Source: Paenarthrobacter aurescens TC1
GTDB taxonomy: Bacteria > Actinomycetota > Actinomycetes > Actinomycetales > Micrococcaceae
Assembly: GCA_000014925.1 (NCBI GenBank)
Contig: CP000474.1
Coordinates: 620,001 to 684,000 of the forward strand
Length of the DNA stretch: 64,000 nt
Reading direction: 5' to 3'
The translations under genes were made by a program, and so were the position numbers. The notes below the pieces were generated by a model, which worked only from the letters and a program-made list of their open reading frames with translations, was not told where the DNA came from and did not search any database. This document shows positions 49,976-58,681 of the stretch, piece after piece (the stretch's first letter is position 1; every line of letters starts with the position of its first letter).

Positions 49976-51163
49976 ATGCAGACACGTATGCAGATCCACG
50001 CTGAACTGGCCTCCACGGAGCTGACGCTGGATCCGAAGCCCACCGCCTACTTTGGGCGGGGCCGCGTGGTTGAGATTGGAGGGATTGTCGCTGCCCTCGG
50101 CGCGAAATCCGCCCTGATTGTCACGGACCCTTTCCTTGCCACCACAGACGTCGTAGCGGCCGTGCGGGAGTCCCTGGAAGCAGCCGGGCTCTCCGTCAGC
50201 GTGTTTGACGGCGTCACGCCCAACCCGACCACCACGTGCGTGGATGCGGGTTCGGACCAGGCCGCGGCATCCGGAGTCGATGTACTGGTGCCTGTTGGCG
50301 GGGGATCGTCCATGGACGCAGCAAAGGGCATCTCGCTGGGTGCCGTGAACCCGGCCCGGGGAGCGGGACTGGACTACAGCAACCACTTTGAGAACCCGGC
50401 GCTGCCTATTGTTGCCGTGCCCACCACTGCCGGCACCGGTGCCGAGGTCAATGCTTTCGGGGTGGTCACGGATGTGGAAGCGCACCGCAAGTTCTATGTC
50501 GGCCACGAATCGGCGCTACCCAAGGCCGCGGTCCTGGATCCTGAGCTGACCCTTGGGCTGCCGCCGAAGGCTACCGCGGCCACCGGCATGGATGCGCTCA
50601 CGCACGCCATTGAGTCCTACTCGTCCATCCGGCAGAACCCGTACTCGGACGGCATTGCCCTTCAGGTGGTCTCCATGGTGGCCGAGTTCCTGCCCCGCGC
50701 AGTGGCCGACGGCAGTGACATCGAGGCGCGTTCGCAGCTGCTCCTGGCCTCACACATTGCGGGCGTTGGCTTCTCCCACACCGGTCTGGGCCTGGTGCAC
50801 GCCATCGCCCACCCGCTGGGCGGCCGTTTCAACATCCCGCATGGCCTGGCGCTGTGCCTGGTGATCGAGGACGTCCTTCGCCTCAACCTCCGCAACCGGC
50901 TTGACCGGACCGCGCGGCTCGCCTTCGCGCTGGGTGTCGGAGACACTGCGGCCACGGTCGAACAAAACGCGGATGCCGCCGTCGAGGCTGTTGCCACGCT
51001 GGCGCGGGAGGTGGGCATGACAGCCCGACTTACCGACTTCGGCGTGACTGAAGCCGACCTCGACTCCCTCGTGGAGGACACCTTGGCGGACTCGGTCATC
51101 AACAACACCCCGGTGCCGCCCACCGCCGTCGAAATCCGCACGATCCTCGAGAAAGCGCTCTAA
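49976..51163 (+). CDS. Iron-containing alcohol dehydrogenase
   Basis: About 395 residues. VDVLVPVGGGSSMDAAKGIS binds NAD; VPTTAGTGAEVNAFGVV; metal ligands in GMDALTHAIESYSS (Asp/His) and GLVHAIAHPLGGRFNIPHGLALCL (His, His). Type III Fe-ADH; reduces or oxidises an alcohol/aldehyde pair. ATG 49976 with AGGAG upstream. Six bases after the previous stop. Confidence 0.93.
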   Translation: MQTRMQIHAELASTELTLDPKPTAYFGRGRVVEIGGIVAALGAKSALIVTDPFLATTDVVAAVRESLEAAGLSVSVFDGVTPNPTTTCVDAGSDQAAASGVDVLVPVGGGSSMDAAKGISLGAVNPARGAGLDYSNHFENPALPIVAVPTTAGTGAEVNAFGVVTDVEAHRKFYVGHESALPKAAVLDPELTLGLPPKATAATGMDALTHAIESYSSIRQNPYSDGIALQVVSMVAEFLPRAVADGSDIEARSQLLLASHIAGVGFSHTGLGLVHAIAHPLGGRFNIPHGLALCLVIEDVLRLNLRNRLDRTARLAFALGVGDTAATVEQNADAAVEAVATLAREVGMTARLTDFGVTEADLDSLVEDTLADSVINNTPVPPTAVEIRTILEKAL

Positions 51164-52663
51164 GTGGAAAACACCCTGACTTTTGATACGTCCGCTCTGA
51201 CAGGCGCCGAGCGGACGTTCGTCGAGTCCCTGCCCACGCAGCTTTACATCGACGGCCAGTGGACAGACGCGTCCGACGGCGGGACGTCCGTTGTTGAGGA
51301 CCCCTCCACGGGCGCTGTGCTCACCAGGATCGCTGACGCGACTCCCGCTGACGGCCACCGTGCGTTGGAAGCTGCTGCCCGCGTCCAGGAATCCTGGGCG
51401 GCAACCCCGCCTCGCGAACGAGGAGAAATCCTCCGCAGGGCGTTCGAGCTGGTCACGGCCCGGGCCGAGGACTTCGCCCTGGCGATGACACTCGAGATGG
51501 GTAAGCCGTTGGCCGAGTCCCGGGGCGAAGTGGCGTACGGTGCCGAGTTCCTGCGCTGGTTCTCCGAGGAAGCGGTGCGGGTTTCGGGCCGCTACTCCAC
51601 GGCACCGGACGGCAAGTCCCGTCTGCTCGTGACCAAGCGCCCGGTGGGCCCGTGCCTGTTCATCACCCCGTGGAATTTCCCGTTGGCCATGGCCACGCGG
51701 AAGATCGCCCCGGCCATTGCCGCCGGCTGCACCATGGTCCTCAAACCGGCCAACCTTACTCCGTTGACGGCCTTGTTGTTCACTCGGGTCCTGGAGGAAG
51801 CAGGCCTTCCGGCGGGCGTCCTGAACGTCATTCCCACCACCCGCCCGGGCGACGTTACGGGGCCGCTCATCCGGGACAGTCGCCTCCGGAAGCTCTCGTT
51901 CACCGGATCAACCGGCGTGGGGCAGCAGCTCATCGCTGACTCTGCGCATCAAGTGCTCCGGACTTCCATGGAACTGGGCGGCAACGCGCCGTTCCTGGTC
52001 TTCGAGGATGCGGACCTGGATGCAGCGATTGATGGCGCCATGGTGGCCAAGCTCCGGAACATGGGGGAGGCCTGCACAGCGGCGAACCGGTTCATTGTCC
52101 ACGAATCGCTGGCTAGTGAGTTCAGCGAGCGTTTGGCGGAGCGGATGTCTTCTTTGGTGTTGGGGCGCGGGTCCGCGGATGGCACCAACATCGGGCCGCT
52201 CATTGATGCCAAGAGTCGCGCGAAGGTGGACGAACTGGTGACTGATGCCGTTGACTGCGGCGCGACAGTTTTGACTGGTGGGGCTCCATCGGACGGGGAG
52301 GGCTACTTCTACCCGCCCACCGTGCTGACGAACGTTCCCGCCTCAGCCCGGATCCTGCATGAGGAGGTGTTCGGTCCTGTGGCGCCCGTGGTCAGTTTCT
52401 CCACCGAGGATGAAGCGATCGCTTTGGCGAACGACACCGAGTACGGCCTGGTGGCCTACGCCTACACGCGGGACCTCAACCGCGGTATCCGGCTGTCCGA
52501 GAAAGTGGACGTGGGCATGTTCGGACTCAACACAGGCATCGTGTCCAACCCGGCGGCGCCGTTTGGCGGTGTGAAGCAATCCGGCCTTGGCCGCGAAGGT
52601 GGCACCGAGGGCATCGAGGAGTTCCTGGAGACCCGCTACATCGGTATCGCGGACCCCTCCTGA
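51164..52663 (+). CDS. Aldehyde dehydrogenase (succinate-semialdehyde type)
   Basis: 499 residues. GPCLFITPWNFPLAMATRKIAPAIAAGCTMVLKPA, MELGGNAPFLVFEDADL and MGEACTAANRF (catalytic Cys) match GabD-like ALDHs. GTG starts immediately after the preceding TAA. A second ALDH in the cluster implies two aldehyde intermediates. Confidence 0.92.
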   Translation: MENTLTFDTSALTGAERTFVESLPTQLYIDGQWTDASDGGTSVVEDPSTGAVLTRIADATPADGHRALEAAARVQESWAATPPRERGEILRRAFELVTARAEDFALAMTLEMGKPLAESRGEVAYGAEFLRWFSEEAVRVSGRYSTAPDGKSRLLVTKRPVGPCLFITPWNFPLAMATRKIAPAIAAGCTMVLKPANLTPLTALLFTRVLEEAGLPAGVLNVIPTTRPGDVTGPLIRDSRLRKLSFTGSTGVGQQLIADSAHQVLRTSMELGGNAPFLVFEDADLDAAIDGAMVAKLRNMGEACTAANRFIVHESLASEFSERLAERMSSLVLGRGSADGTNIGPLIDAKSRAKVDELVTDAVDCGATVLTGGAPSDGEGYFYPPTVLTNVPASARILHEEVFGPVAPVVSFSTEDEAIALANDTEYGLVAYAYTRDLNRGIRLSEKVDVGMFGLNTGIVSNPAAPFGGVKQSGLGREGGTEGIEEFLETRYIGIADPS

Positions 52664-53343
52664 TGCTTCGTTTACTTGTGACGGGCGGCACCAGCGGGAT
52701 CGGTGCCGCCCTGGTCAGGGAGTCCTTGCGGGCCGGGCATTCGGTGTTCGCCACGGGCCGTGACCCTGTGAAACTCGCAGCGTTCCTTGAGACATGCTCC
52801 GGCCTGGGTCATGTTGGTGGTGTGGTGGCAGATGCCGGCGACTGGGAGCAGACCCGGGATGCCGTTTCCGCAGCGCATGAGTTCCTTGGCGGCATCGACG
52901 TCGCCGTGGCAAACGCCGGGTTCTCCGCGGCCGGTGATCTCTCCGACGGCGACCCGGACCAATGGCGGCACATGGTCCTCACCAACGTCTACGGCCCCGC
53001 AATCCTGGCCAAGGCCGCCCTGCCGCAACTCCTGGAGAACCGTGGACACATGGTACTGATCGGCAGCACGGCAGGGAGGAAGGTATATCCCGGAAATCTG
53101 TACACCGCCACCAAATGGGCCGTGACCGGGTATGCGGAGTCACTTCGCCAACAGTTGGTGGGGACAGGAGTGCGGGTGCTCCACATCGCGCCGGGCCATG
53201 TAGACACCCCGCTGTGGAAAGAAGCACCGGATGCTCTCATCCCGCCCGAGTCCGTGGCTGGGACCATGCTGTGGGCTCTGACCCAGCCACCCGGCGTCGA
53301 CGTTTCAGAAGTCATGGTCCGGGCGACCGGCCAGGCGTTCTAG
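52663..53343 (+). CDS. Short-chain dehydrogenase/reductase (SDR)
   Basis: 226 residues. LLVTGGTSGIGAALVRES (TGxxxGIG), VAVANAGFSAAG (NAG), and the active-site IGSTAGRK ... LYTATKWAVTGY (Ser, Tyr, Lys). Classical SDR; probably oxidises a secondary alcohol. Start overlaps the ALDH stop by one base. Last gene of the cluster. Confidence 0.92.
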   Translation: MLRLLVTGGTSGIGAALVRESLRAGHSVFATGRDPVKLAAFLETCSGLGHVGGVVADAGDWEQTRDAVSAAHEFLGGIDVAVANAGFSAAGDLSDGDPDQWRHMVLTNVYGPAILAKAALPQLLENRGHMVLIGSTAGRKVYPGNLYTATKWAVTGYAESLRQQLVGTGVRVLHIAPGHVDTPLWKEAPDALIPPESVAGTMLWALTQPPGVDVSEVMVRATGQAF

Positions 53344-53442
53344 CCCGCCTCAGGCCGCGCCTTTTTCCCTCAACGGGCGTAAAATTGCCTCACTGATTGG
53401 CACTCGCTTTTTCTCTCTCCGGTAGGGAAGGAGGTGGAAAAC

Positions 53443-53673
53443 ATGGGACGCAGAATGGAAGGCTTCGTCCATGTGACCGAGCGGCTGCAGTCCGTTTTTG
53501 GACCGGCAACCCACGGCGATACGGACGGCCCTGTGGTGCACAAGCACGATGATTTCGAGACCGCTTCCGAGGCGGATCTGAAGAACTTCGACGTCGAGAC
53601 CGACTCTGAGGGCCATCACTACGCAGTCCGGAACAATGATCCCGGGCCAACCAGCACCGACTACAGCCTTTAA
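53443..53673 (+). CDS. Small acidic protein of unknown function
   Basis: About 76 residues: GRRMEGFVHVTERLQSVFGPATHGDTDGPVVHKHDDFETASEADLKNFDVETDSEGHHYAVRNNDPGPTSTDYSL. Acidic and hydrophilic, no membrane segment. ATG 53443 has AAGGAGG about 7 bp upstream. No domain recognised. Confidence 0.7.
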   Translation: MGRRMEGFVHVTERLQSVFGPATHGDTDGPVVHKHDDFETASEADLKNFDVETDSEGHHYAVRNNDPGPTSTDYSL

Positions 53674-53690
53674 AAAGGCGTGAGATGCCG

Positions 53691-53718
53691 AAGGGCCGGA
53701 CCGCGAACTCCGGCCCTT
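53691..53718 (+). terminator. Terminator
   Basis: AAGGGCCGGA (53691-53700) pairs with TCCGGCCCTT (53709-53718), followed by CCTTACG; ends the small acidic gene. Confidence 0.85.
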
Positions 53719-53782
53719 CCTTACGTGCAGACCGGCACGGCGCCTTGACCCTGATTCCCTTACAGTGCCACTGTTGAGCAAC

Positions 53783-53800
53783 TAATCAGCATGCTTATTA
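53783..53800. promoter_or_regulatory. AGCATGCTTA-containing inverted repeat
   Basis: TAATCAGCATGCTTATTA is an 18-bp inverted repeat with one mismatched pair, 43 bp before the LapA-like ATG. The AGCATGCTTA core matches the site at 30850-30861. Confidence 0.5.
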
Positions 53801-53843
53801 TGTGAGTAGTACGGTAAATGCTGGTCTACAGAGGGGGCCTTCC

Positions 53844-54227
53844 ATGAGTTTCCAAGATGATGCAGCAAGCGTACCGAACAGCTCCGCCCGTCCGGATCGA
53901 GGTAGTTCCGAGCGCCGGAAACCAGTAACCCCGACGCCCTCGTCAGGCCACGACAGGCCAACCCGCACCGCCGCCCTGTGGGTGGCAGTAGCCGTTGGTT
54001 TGGTGGTCCTGGTGATGCTCATCGTGTTCTTCGTCCAAAACCAGGACATGATCACGGTCCGGTTCTTTGGGCTGGAGGGGACGCTCGCACTCGGCACCAC
54101 GCTGTTCATAGCGGCTGTAGGTGGCGGCGTGCTGGTGGCGCTCGCAGGAGGCGCCCGCATCCTTCAGCTGAGGATGAGCAACCACCGCCGCAAAAAGGCC
54201 GTTGGTGGGCCGGGCGTGGCCCCTTAG
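53844..54227 (+). CDS. LapA/DUF1049-family membrane protein
   Basis: About 127 residues. Two transmembrane helices (AALWVAVAVGLVVLVMLIVFFVQN and GTTLFIAAVGGGVLVALAGGARIL) around NQDMITVRFFGLEGTLALG, the LapA domain signature; basic C-terminal RMSNHRRKKA. ATG 53844 with GAGGGGG upstream. Role in envelope assembly is suggested for the family. Confidence 0.85.
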   Translation: MSFQDDAASVPNSSARPDRGSSERRKPVTPTPSSGHDRPTRTAALWVAVAVGLVVLVMLIVFFVQNQDMITVRFFGLEGTLALGTTLFIAAVGGGVLVALAGGARILQLRMSNHRRKKAVGGPGVAP

Positions 54228-54234
54228 ACCTGTT

Positions 54235-54278
54235 AATTGCGGAAGGACCGGAGCGCTTGCTCCGGTCCTTCCGCAATT
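54235..54278. terminator. Perfect 20-bp hairpin terminator, copy A
   Basis: Arms 54235-54254 (starting AATTGCGGAAGGACCGGAGC) and 54259-54278 pair perfectly around loop GCTT. Its 32-nt core 54241-54272 is identical to 59384-59415. It lies between the convergent LapA-like and DUF4193 genes. Confidence 0.95.
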
Positions 54279-54335
54279 TAATCCCGACGGCGGCACTCCC
54301 TGACGATGTTAAGTCCGCCGGGGTGTTGTGTCGTC

Positions 54336-54635
54336 TTAGCCTTCGCAGTCAGTGCAGTAGGCGACGCCATCTTTTTCGCGTGCGATCTGCGAGCGGTGGC
54401 GAACCAGGAAGCAGGAGTGACAAGTGAACTCGTCGTTTGCCTGCGGAATGACCTGGATGACCAGTTCTTCGGCGACGATTTCGCCGCCGGGGCCGTTGGC
54501 GTCGAGGCCATCGGTTTCGTCCAGTTCAAGCACGACACTCTTGGCCGTGGGAGCGCTGGCGGACTGGAGAGCCTGGAGGGACTGCTCCTGGTTCTCTTTT
54601 ACATCGGTACGGAGTTCGTCGTAATCGGCTGCCAC
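54336..54635 (-). CDS. DUF4193 zinc-ribbon-like protein
   Basis: 99 residues: YDELRTDVKENQEQSLQALQ, AEELVIQVIPQANDEFTCHSCFLVRHRSQIA, GVAYCTDCEG. Two CxxC pairs form a probable zinc ribbon. A family characteristic of Actinobacteria, function unknown. GTG 54635 with AGAGG upstream. Confidence 0.92.
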   Translation of the reverse strand: MAADYDELRTDVKENQEQSLQALQSASAPTAKSVVLELDETDGLDANGPGGEIVAEELVIQVIPQANDEFTCHSCFLVRHRSQIAREKDGVAYCTDCEG

Positions 54636-54790
54636 TTTTTAATGCCTCTTCGTGTTAGGGGGTTACCGGGTATGCAACGTACAGCATGCCACGAAAATTC
54701 CATACCATACCCCAGTTCTACAGCTTGTGGCGAAAACCACGTGGGTGGCGGCCAAAAAAATCCGCCACCCACGGTCATTTCGCCTCTGTG

Positions 54791-57286
54791 TTACCGAAGT
54801 TCTATGTCCAGAGATTGGAAGTCGTCGGCCGCGTGTCGACCTACAAGCAGGCGGAACGTGCCCTGCTCAAACTGCCACCCGCCGTCGTAATGTGCAAACG
54901 CTTTGGCCGGGATGCGTATTTCCACACTCTCGGTGCCAGCGGGGGCGAGGTGCGCTCCCGCATAGCCAGCGAGCCAGCGGACCGGGCGTTCAACCGCGGA
55001 TTCAGTGCGCTCGACGTAGACCTGCACCACTTCGCGGCCAGTGCGTGTGCCGGTGTTCTTGACCGGCACATGGACCACAAGATCCTTTCCTGCGGTCACC
55101 GCCTGGGGTGCGTGGGCTTTGCCGAATTCAAACGTTGTGTAGCCGAGCCCGAAGCCGAACGGCAGGGCAGGGGCTGCACCGCCTTCGGCTTGCTGCTTCA
55201 GCCAAGCACGGTAGCCGATGTGGATTCCCTCGGAGTAGACCACTTTGCCGTCTGTGGGCGTGGTGTTGAGGACGGGAACATCATCCAGTGCGGAAGGCCA
55301 GGTGGTGGGAAGGCGTCCACCCGGTTCCTCGACACCCAGCAGGATGTCTGCGACGGCGCTGCCGAACTCCTGGCCGCCGAACCAGCCCAGCAGGACCGCG
55401 TCAACCGTGTCCAGCCACGGCATCAGCACAGGCGAGCCCGAGTTCACAACAACCACCGTGCGGGGGTTGGCCGCCGCGACGGCCTTCACCAGCTGGTTCT
55501 GGTACCCGGGGAGATCCAGATCCTTGCGGTCGAATCCTTCAGACTCGATGGCCGCGTTGGTGCCCACAACAACGACGGCGACGTCGGAGGCCCGTGCGGC
55601 TTCCACAGCCGCGTCAATCTCGGCCTGCGGTTCCGCAACCACCGTTTCCTCGCCCAGCAGGATGGCGGTGAAAGGAATGACCTGTTCCTTGGGCAACTGG
55701 TACTCGGCCTCGATCCGAATGCTCTGGCCGGCCGTGGTGTCGATTGCATGGACGGTCTTGGGCGGATCGAACAGGGCGGCGCCCAGGACTTCGGTGTCGT
55801 CCTCAAGTTCGCTGTTGAAGACTTCCGTACCATCCAGGACAAAGCGGATCCGGCCCACGGTGCCGACGCCCAGGTGGTGGACGCCTGCTGTTTCGGCAGT
55901 CCAGTCCGCTTCCATGCGGATGGAGGCCGCGCCGTCGGGAATTCCAATGCCGAACCAAATCAGGTGCGACGCCAAGCGGTCTTCGCCTGAGATCTCCGTG
56001 CCGTCTTCCGCCAGGAAAGTCACGCGGATTCCAGGCACATTGGAGACCGGGTTGTGCAGTGACGTTCGGGGGAACGCCTGGATACCCTCGGCAACCTTGG
56101 CGCCGCGCGCGTAGGTGACCTTGACGCCCTCGGGCAGTGCCTTCCGCAGCCCTTCCAGCGGTGAGACCGTGTACTTAGGCATCACTGTGGCGCTGCCGCC
56201 GCCTTGGGTGCGGGCTTCGTCGGCGTTGTGGCCGATCACAGCCACGCTGCCCAGCGCCTTGGCATCCAGCGGGAGGAGGCCCTTGTTGCGGACCAGCACG
56301 GCGCCGCGGACGGCAACTTCACGCGCGACGGCGGCACCGTTCAGTTCGGTGGGGAGGTGGGTCACTGCTGGTTCGAAACCTTCGAGTGAGCCCACCCTGG
56401 CAGCGAGCCGCAGGATACGGGTGACCTTCTCAAGGATAGCTTCGCGGCTAACGCGGCCTTCGTTGACGGCAGCGAGGAGCTTGGGTCCCCAGTGGCCTAC
56501 CGGGCCGGGCATTTCGAGATCCTGATGGGCGTTGGCCGCGTCGATCGAGCGGACGCCGGTCCAGTCGGATACCACGACGCCGTCGAAGCCCCATTCGGTG
56601 GACAGCGGGGTTTCCAGCAGCTTGTTCTCGCTGGCCGTGGTGCCATTGATGGAGTTGTAAGAGCTCATCACGAGCCAGGCGCGGGCCTCGGTGATGGCGT
56701 CCTCGAAGGCTGCCAGGTAGAGCTCCCTCAGGGGGCGTTCGTCCACCACGGAGTCCGCGGTGAAACGCTCGGTTTCGGCTTCGTTGGCCAGGTAGTGCTT
56801 GGGCGTTGCACCAACACCCATGGACTGGACGCCGGCCACATATCCTGCGGCCATGGTAGCTGTGAGGCGCGGGTCCTCGCTCATGCACTCGAAGTGGCGG
56901 CCGCCCAGCGGAGAGCGGTGGAGATTGATGGTGGGCCCCAGGACGGCGTGGACGCCCTTGCGGCGGGCCTCTTGGCCCAGGACCTGGCCGTAGTTGCGCG
57001 CCGTTTCGACGCTCCAGGTCGCGGACAAAGCCGAGGACGACGGTAAGGAGACTGAGTCGTGGCGCTCATCAAAATCTTCACCGCGGACGCCGGCCGGACC
57101 ATCGGACATGACCACGCGGGACAGGCCGATCTCCGGGATGGCGTGCGTGGACCAAACGTCCGCACCCGTCAGCAGTTGAACCTGCTGTTCGAGAGTCAGG
57201 CTTTGGGCGAGGTCGCGGATCTCGGCTTCCGCATCCTGAGTTCCTGCTGATGGGGCCGTGACGGCGGCTGAGAGTGTGGGATTCAT
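54791..57286 (-). CDS. GH3 beta-glucosidase-type glycosidase with PA14 domain
   Basis: 831 residues. The N-terminal GH3 barrel carries the nucleophile Asp in FDGVVVSDWTGV; ATPKHYLANEAETERFTADSVVDERPLRELYL is typical. A PA14 domain (about 435-560) is inserted, and a C-terminal Fn3-like domain ends at LRL-type strands. No signal peptide, so it should act on imported beta-glucosides. One-base TAATG overlap with the MFS gene upstream. Confidence 0.93.
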   Translation of the reverse strand: MNPTLSAAVTAPSAGTQDAEAEIRDLAQSLTLEQQVQLLTGADVWSTHAIPEIGLSRVVMSDGPAGVRGEDFDERHDSVSLPSSSALSATWSVETARNYGQVLGQEARRKGVHAVLGPTINLHRSPLGGRHFECMSEDPRLTATMAAGYVAGVQSMGVGATPKHYLANEAETERFTADSVVDERPLRELYLAAFEDAITEARAWLVMSSYNSINGTTASENKLLETPLSTEWGFDGVVVSDWTGVRSIDAANAHQDLEMPGPVGHWGPKLLAAVNEGRVSREAILEKVTRILRLAARVGSLEGFEPAVTHLPTELNGAAVAREVAVRGAVLVRNKGLLPLDAKALGSVAVIGHNADEARTQGGGSATVMPKYTVSPLEGLRKALPEGVKVTYARGAKVAEGIQAFPRTSLHNPVSNVPGIRVTFLAEDGTEISGEDRLASHLIWFGIGIPDGAASIRMEADWTAETAGVHHLGVGTVGRIRFVLDGTEVFNSELEDDTEVLGAALFDPPKTVHAIDTTAGQSIRIEAEYQLPKEQVIPFTAILLGEETVVAEPQAEIDAAVEAARASDVAVVVVGTNAAIESEGFDRKDLDLPGYQNQLVKAVAAANPRTVVVVNSGSPVLMPWLDTVDAVLLGWFGGQEFGSAVADILLGVEEPGGRLPTTWPSALDDVPVLNTTPTDGKVVYSEGIHIGYRAWLKQQAEGGAAPALPFGFGLGYTTFEFGKAHAPQAVTAGKDLVVHVPVKNTGTRTGREVVQVYVERTESAVERPVRWLAGYAGAHLAPAGTESVEIRIPAKAFAHYDGGWQFEQGTFRLLVGRHAADDFQSLDIELR

Positions 57287-58566
57287 TACTTGACTCCTTT
57301 GATACGGGTGACGAGGAGGGCTCCGATGATGCCGACAACGGCACCGCCGAGGAACAACGCGGGGTAGCCACCCAGGGCGATCACAGGGAAGGCGATAGCA
57401 GGCACCAGGGACTGAGGGAGGGCCTGGGCGATGTTGAAGACACCGAAGGTCTTGGCATTTTCTGACTGGTCGCTGTGCAGGAGGTCCGTAATGAGGGCTA
57501 CGTCCACGGCGCTGAAGACTCCGAGGCCTAAGCCCAGGATCCCTTGGCCCACCAGCACCTGACCTGTGTTGGTGCTGGTAGCGATGACGACCAGGCCGCC
57601 CATCATGATCAGGGCGGAGATGATGACCATACTCTTGCGCTTACCAAGGCGGTCGCTGATCCAGCCACCTGCGAGGCTGGTGATCACGGTGCCGGCTGAG
57701 CTCACCAAGGTTGCTTGGAACACCAAACTGGTGACCTGCGTTTCGGCGACGTGGAGGTGGTCCGTGAAGAAGTACGGCAGGTAGAGAAGGCCGGCGCAGT
57801 AGCCCACGTAGACCAGGAATTTGGTGACCCAAGCCCACCCCAGGCCCGGGTAATCCTTGGGGTTGAAGTAGAAGGAACCCAGGATCTCCTTGAAGTTCAG
57901 CGGTGCCGGTTTCTCGGTGAGGACGCGGTCCTTGAAGGTGAAGGCAAAGGCAATGGCTATCGCCGTGCCCACGATCCCCGGGACTACCGCCATCTGCAAG
58001 GCGGTTTCGAACATCTGTGCAAAGAAGGCCGCTGCAACAAGGCCGATGGGCAACGTCATGCCGATCAGCCCGGAAAGGCGTCCGCGCTCCATTGGGCCGG
58101 CTTGGTCGGGAAGGGTTGCCACCAGAGCGGCCAAGCCGGCGTTGAAGCCCAGCTGTGCTACAACCCAAGCGATCAGAACCACTCCGACTTCCGTGGCCGA
58201 ACCCAGCAGGAAGAGCGCTGCAAGGCCCACCAGGGAGCCGCCGACGATCCACGGCTTGCGCATGCCGAATCGTGACGTGGTGCGATCGCTGAGTCGGCCA
58301 AAGAACGGGTTGGCGAGCAAGGCAACAGCTGCTCCGACGCCAGCCACGAGGCTGAGTGCTCCAGCGCGCGTGTCCGGTGTGGTGATCTCCGAAATCTTGA
58401 TGGCAAGGACTACCAATGCGGGGGCAAGGACAGCCATCCAGAGGCCGGCGCTCGCGATGGGCATACCGATGACATAGGCGCGGGAAGCGGCTTTAGGCGG
58501 GGTGCTTCGAAGCCCCGGGCTGACGGTTTCCGCGCCTGCCATCTGCTGATTGAGATTGAGGGCCAC
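57286..58566 (-). CDS. MFS transporter (glycoside importer)
   Basis: About 426 residues, 12 transmembrane helices. NPFFGRLSDRTTSRFGMRKPWIVGG is the 2-3 loop MFS signature. Paired with the GH3 enzyme, it probably imports its beta-glucoside or related glycoside. Start: GTG 58566 has AGGAGG 4 bp upstream; ATG 58542 is the alternative. The frame open to 58860 overlaps the TetR operators and gene and is spurious. Confidence 0.87.
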   Translation of the reverse strand: MALNLNQQMAGAETVSPGLRSTPPKAASRAYVIGMPIASAGLWMAVLAPALVVLAIKISEITTPDTRAGALSLVAGVGAAVALLANPFFGRLSDRTTSRFGMRKPWIVGGSLVGLAALFLLGSATEVGVVLIAWVVAQLGFNAGLAALVATLPDQAGPMERGRLSGLIGMTLPIGLVAAAFFAQMFETALQMAVVPGIVGTAIAIAFAFTFKDRVLTEKPAPLNFKEILGSFYFNPKDYPGLGWAWVTKFLVYVGYCAGLLYLPYFFTDHLHVAETQVTSLVFQATLVSSAGTVITSLAGGWISDRLGKRKSMVIISALIMMGGLVVIATSTNTGQVLVGQGILGLGLGVFSAVDVALITDLLHSDQSENAKTFGVFNIAQALPQSLVPAIAFPVIALGGYPALFLGGAVVGIIGALLVTRIKGVK

Positions 58567-58624
58567 ATTGCCTCCTGGTGAACGGGTGACCCACCGTTGG
58601 GTCTCGAAGAACGACTTTAGCCCT

Positions 58625-58678
58625 AAAAATCTAGTGTGACTAGGTTTTTGCGTAAAAAGTCGAGTGAAGCTAGGTTTT
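58625..58678. promoter_or_regulatory. Double TetR operator upstream of GH3-MFS operon
   Basis: AAAAA-N-CTAG-N5-CTAG-N-TTTTT (58625-58649) is an inverted repeat; a second similar copy, AAAAA-GT-CGAG-N5-CTAG-N-TTTT, follows at 58654-58678. The TAGGTTTT portions repeat at 30-bp spacing. It lies in the divergent region between the MFS and TetR genes. Confidence 0.75.
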
Positions 58679-58681
58679 GGG

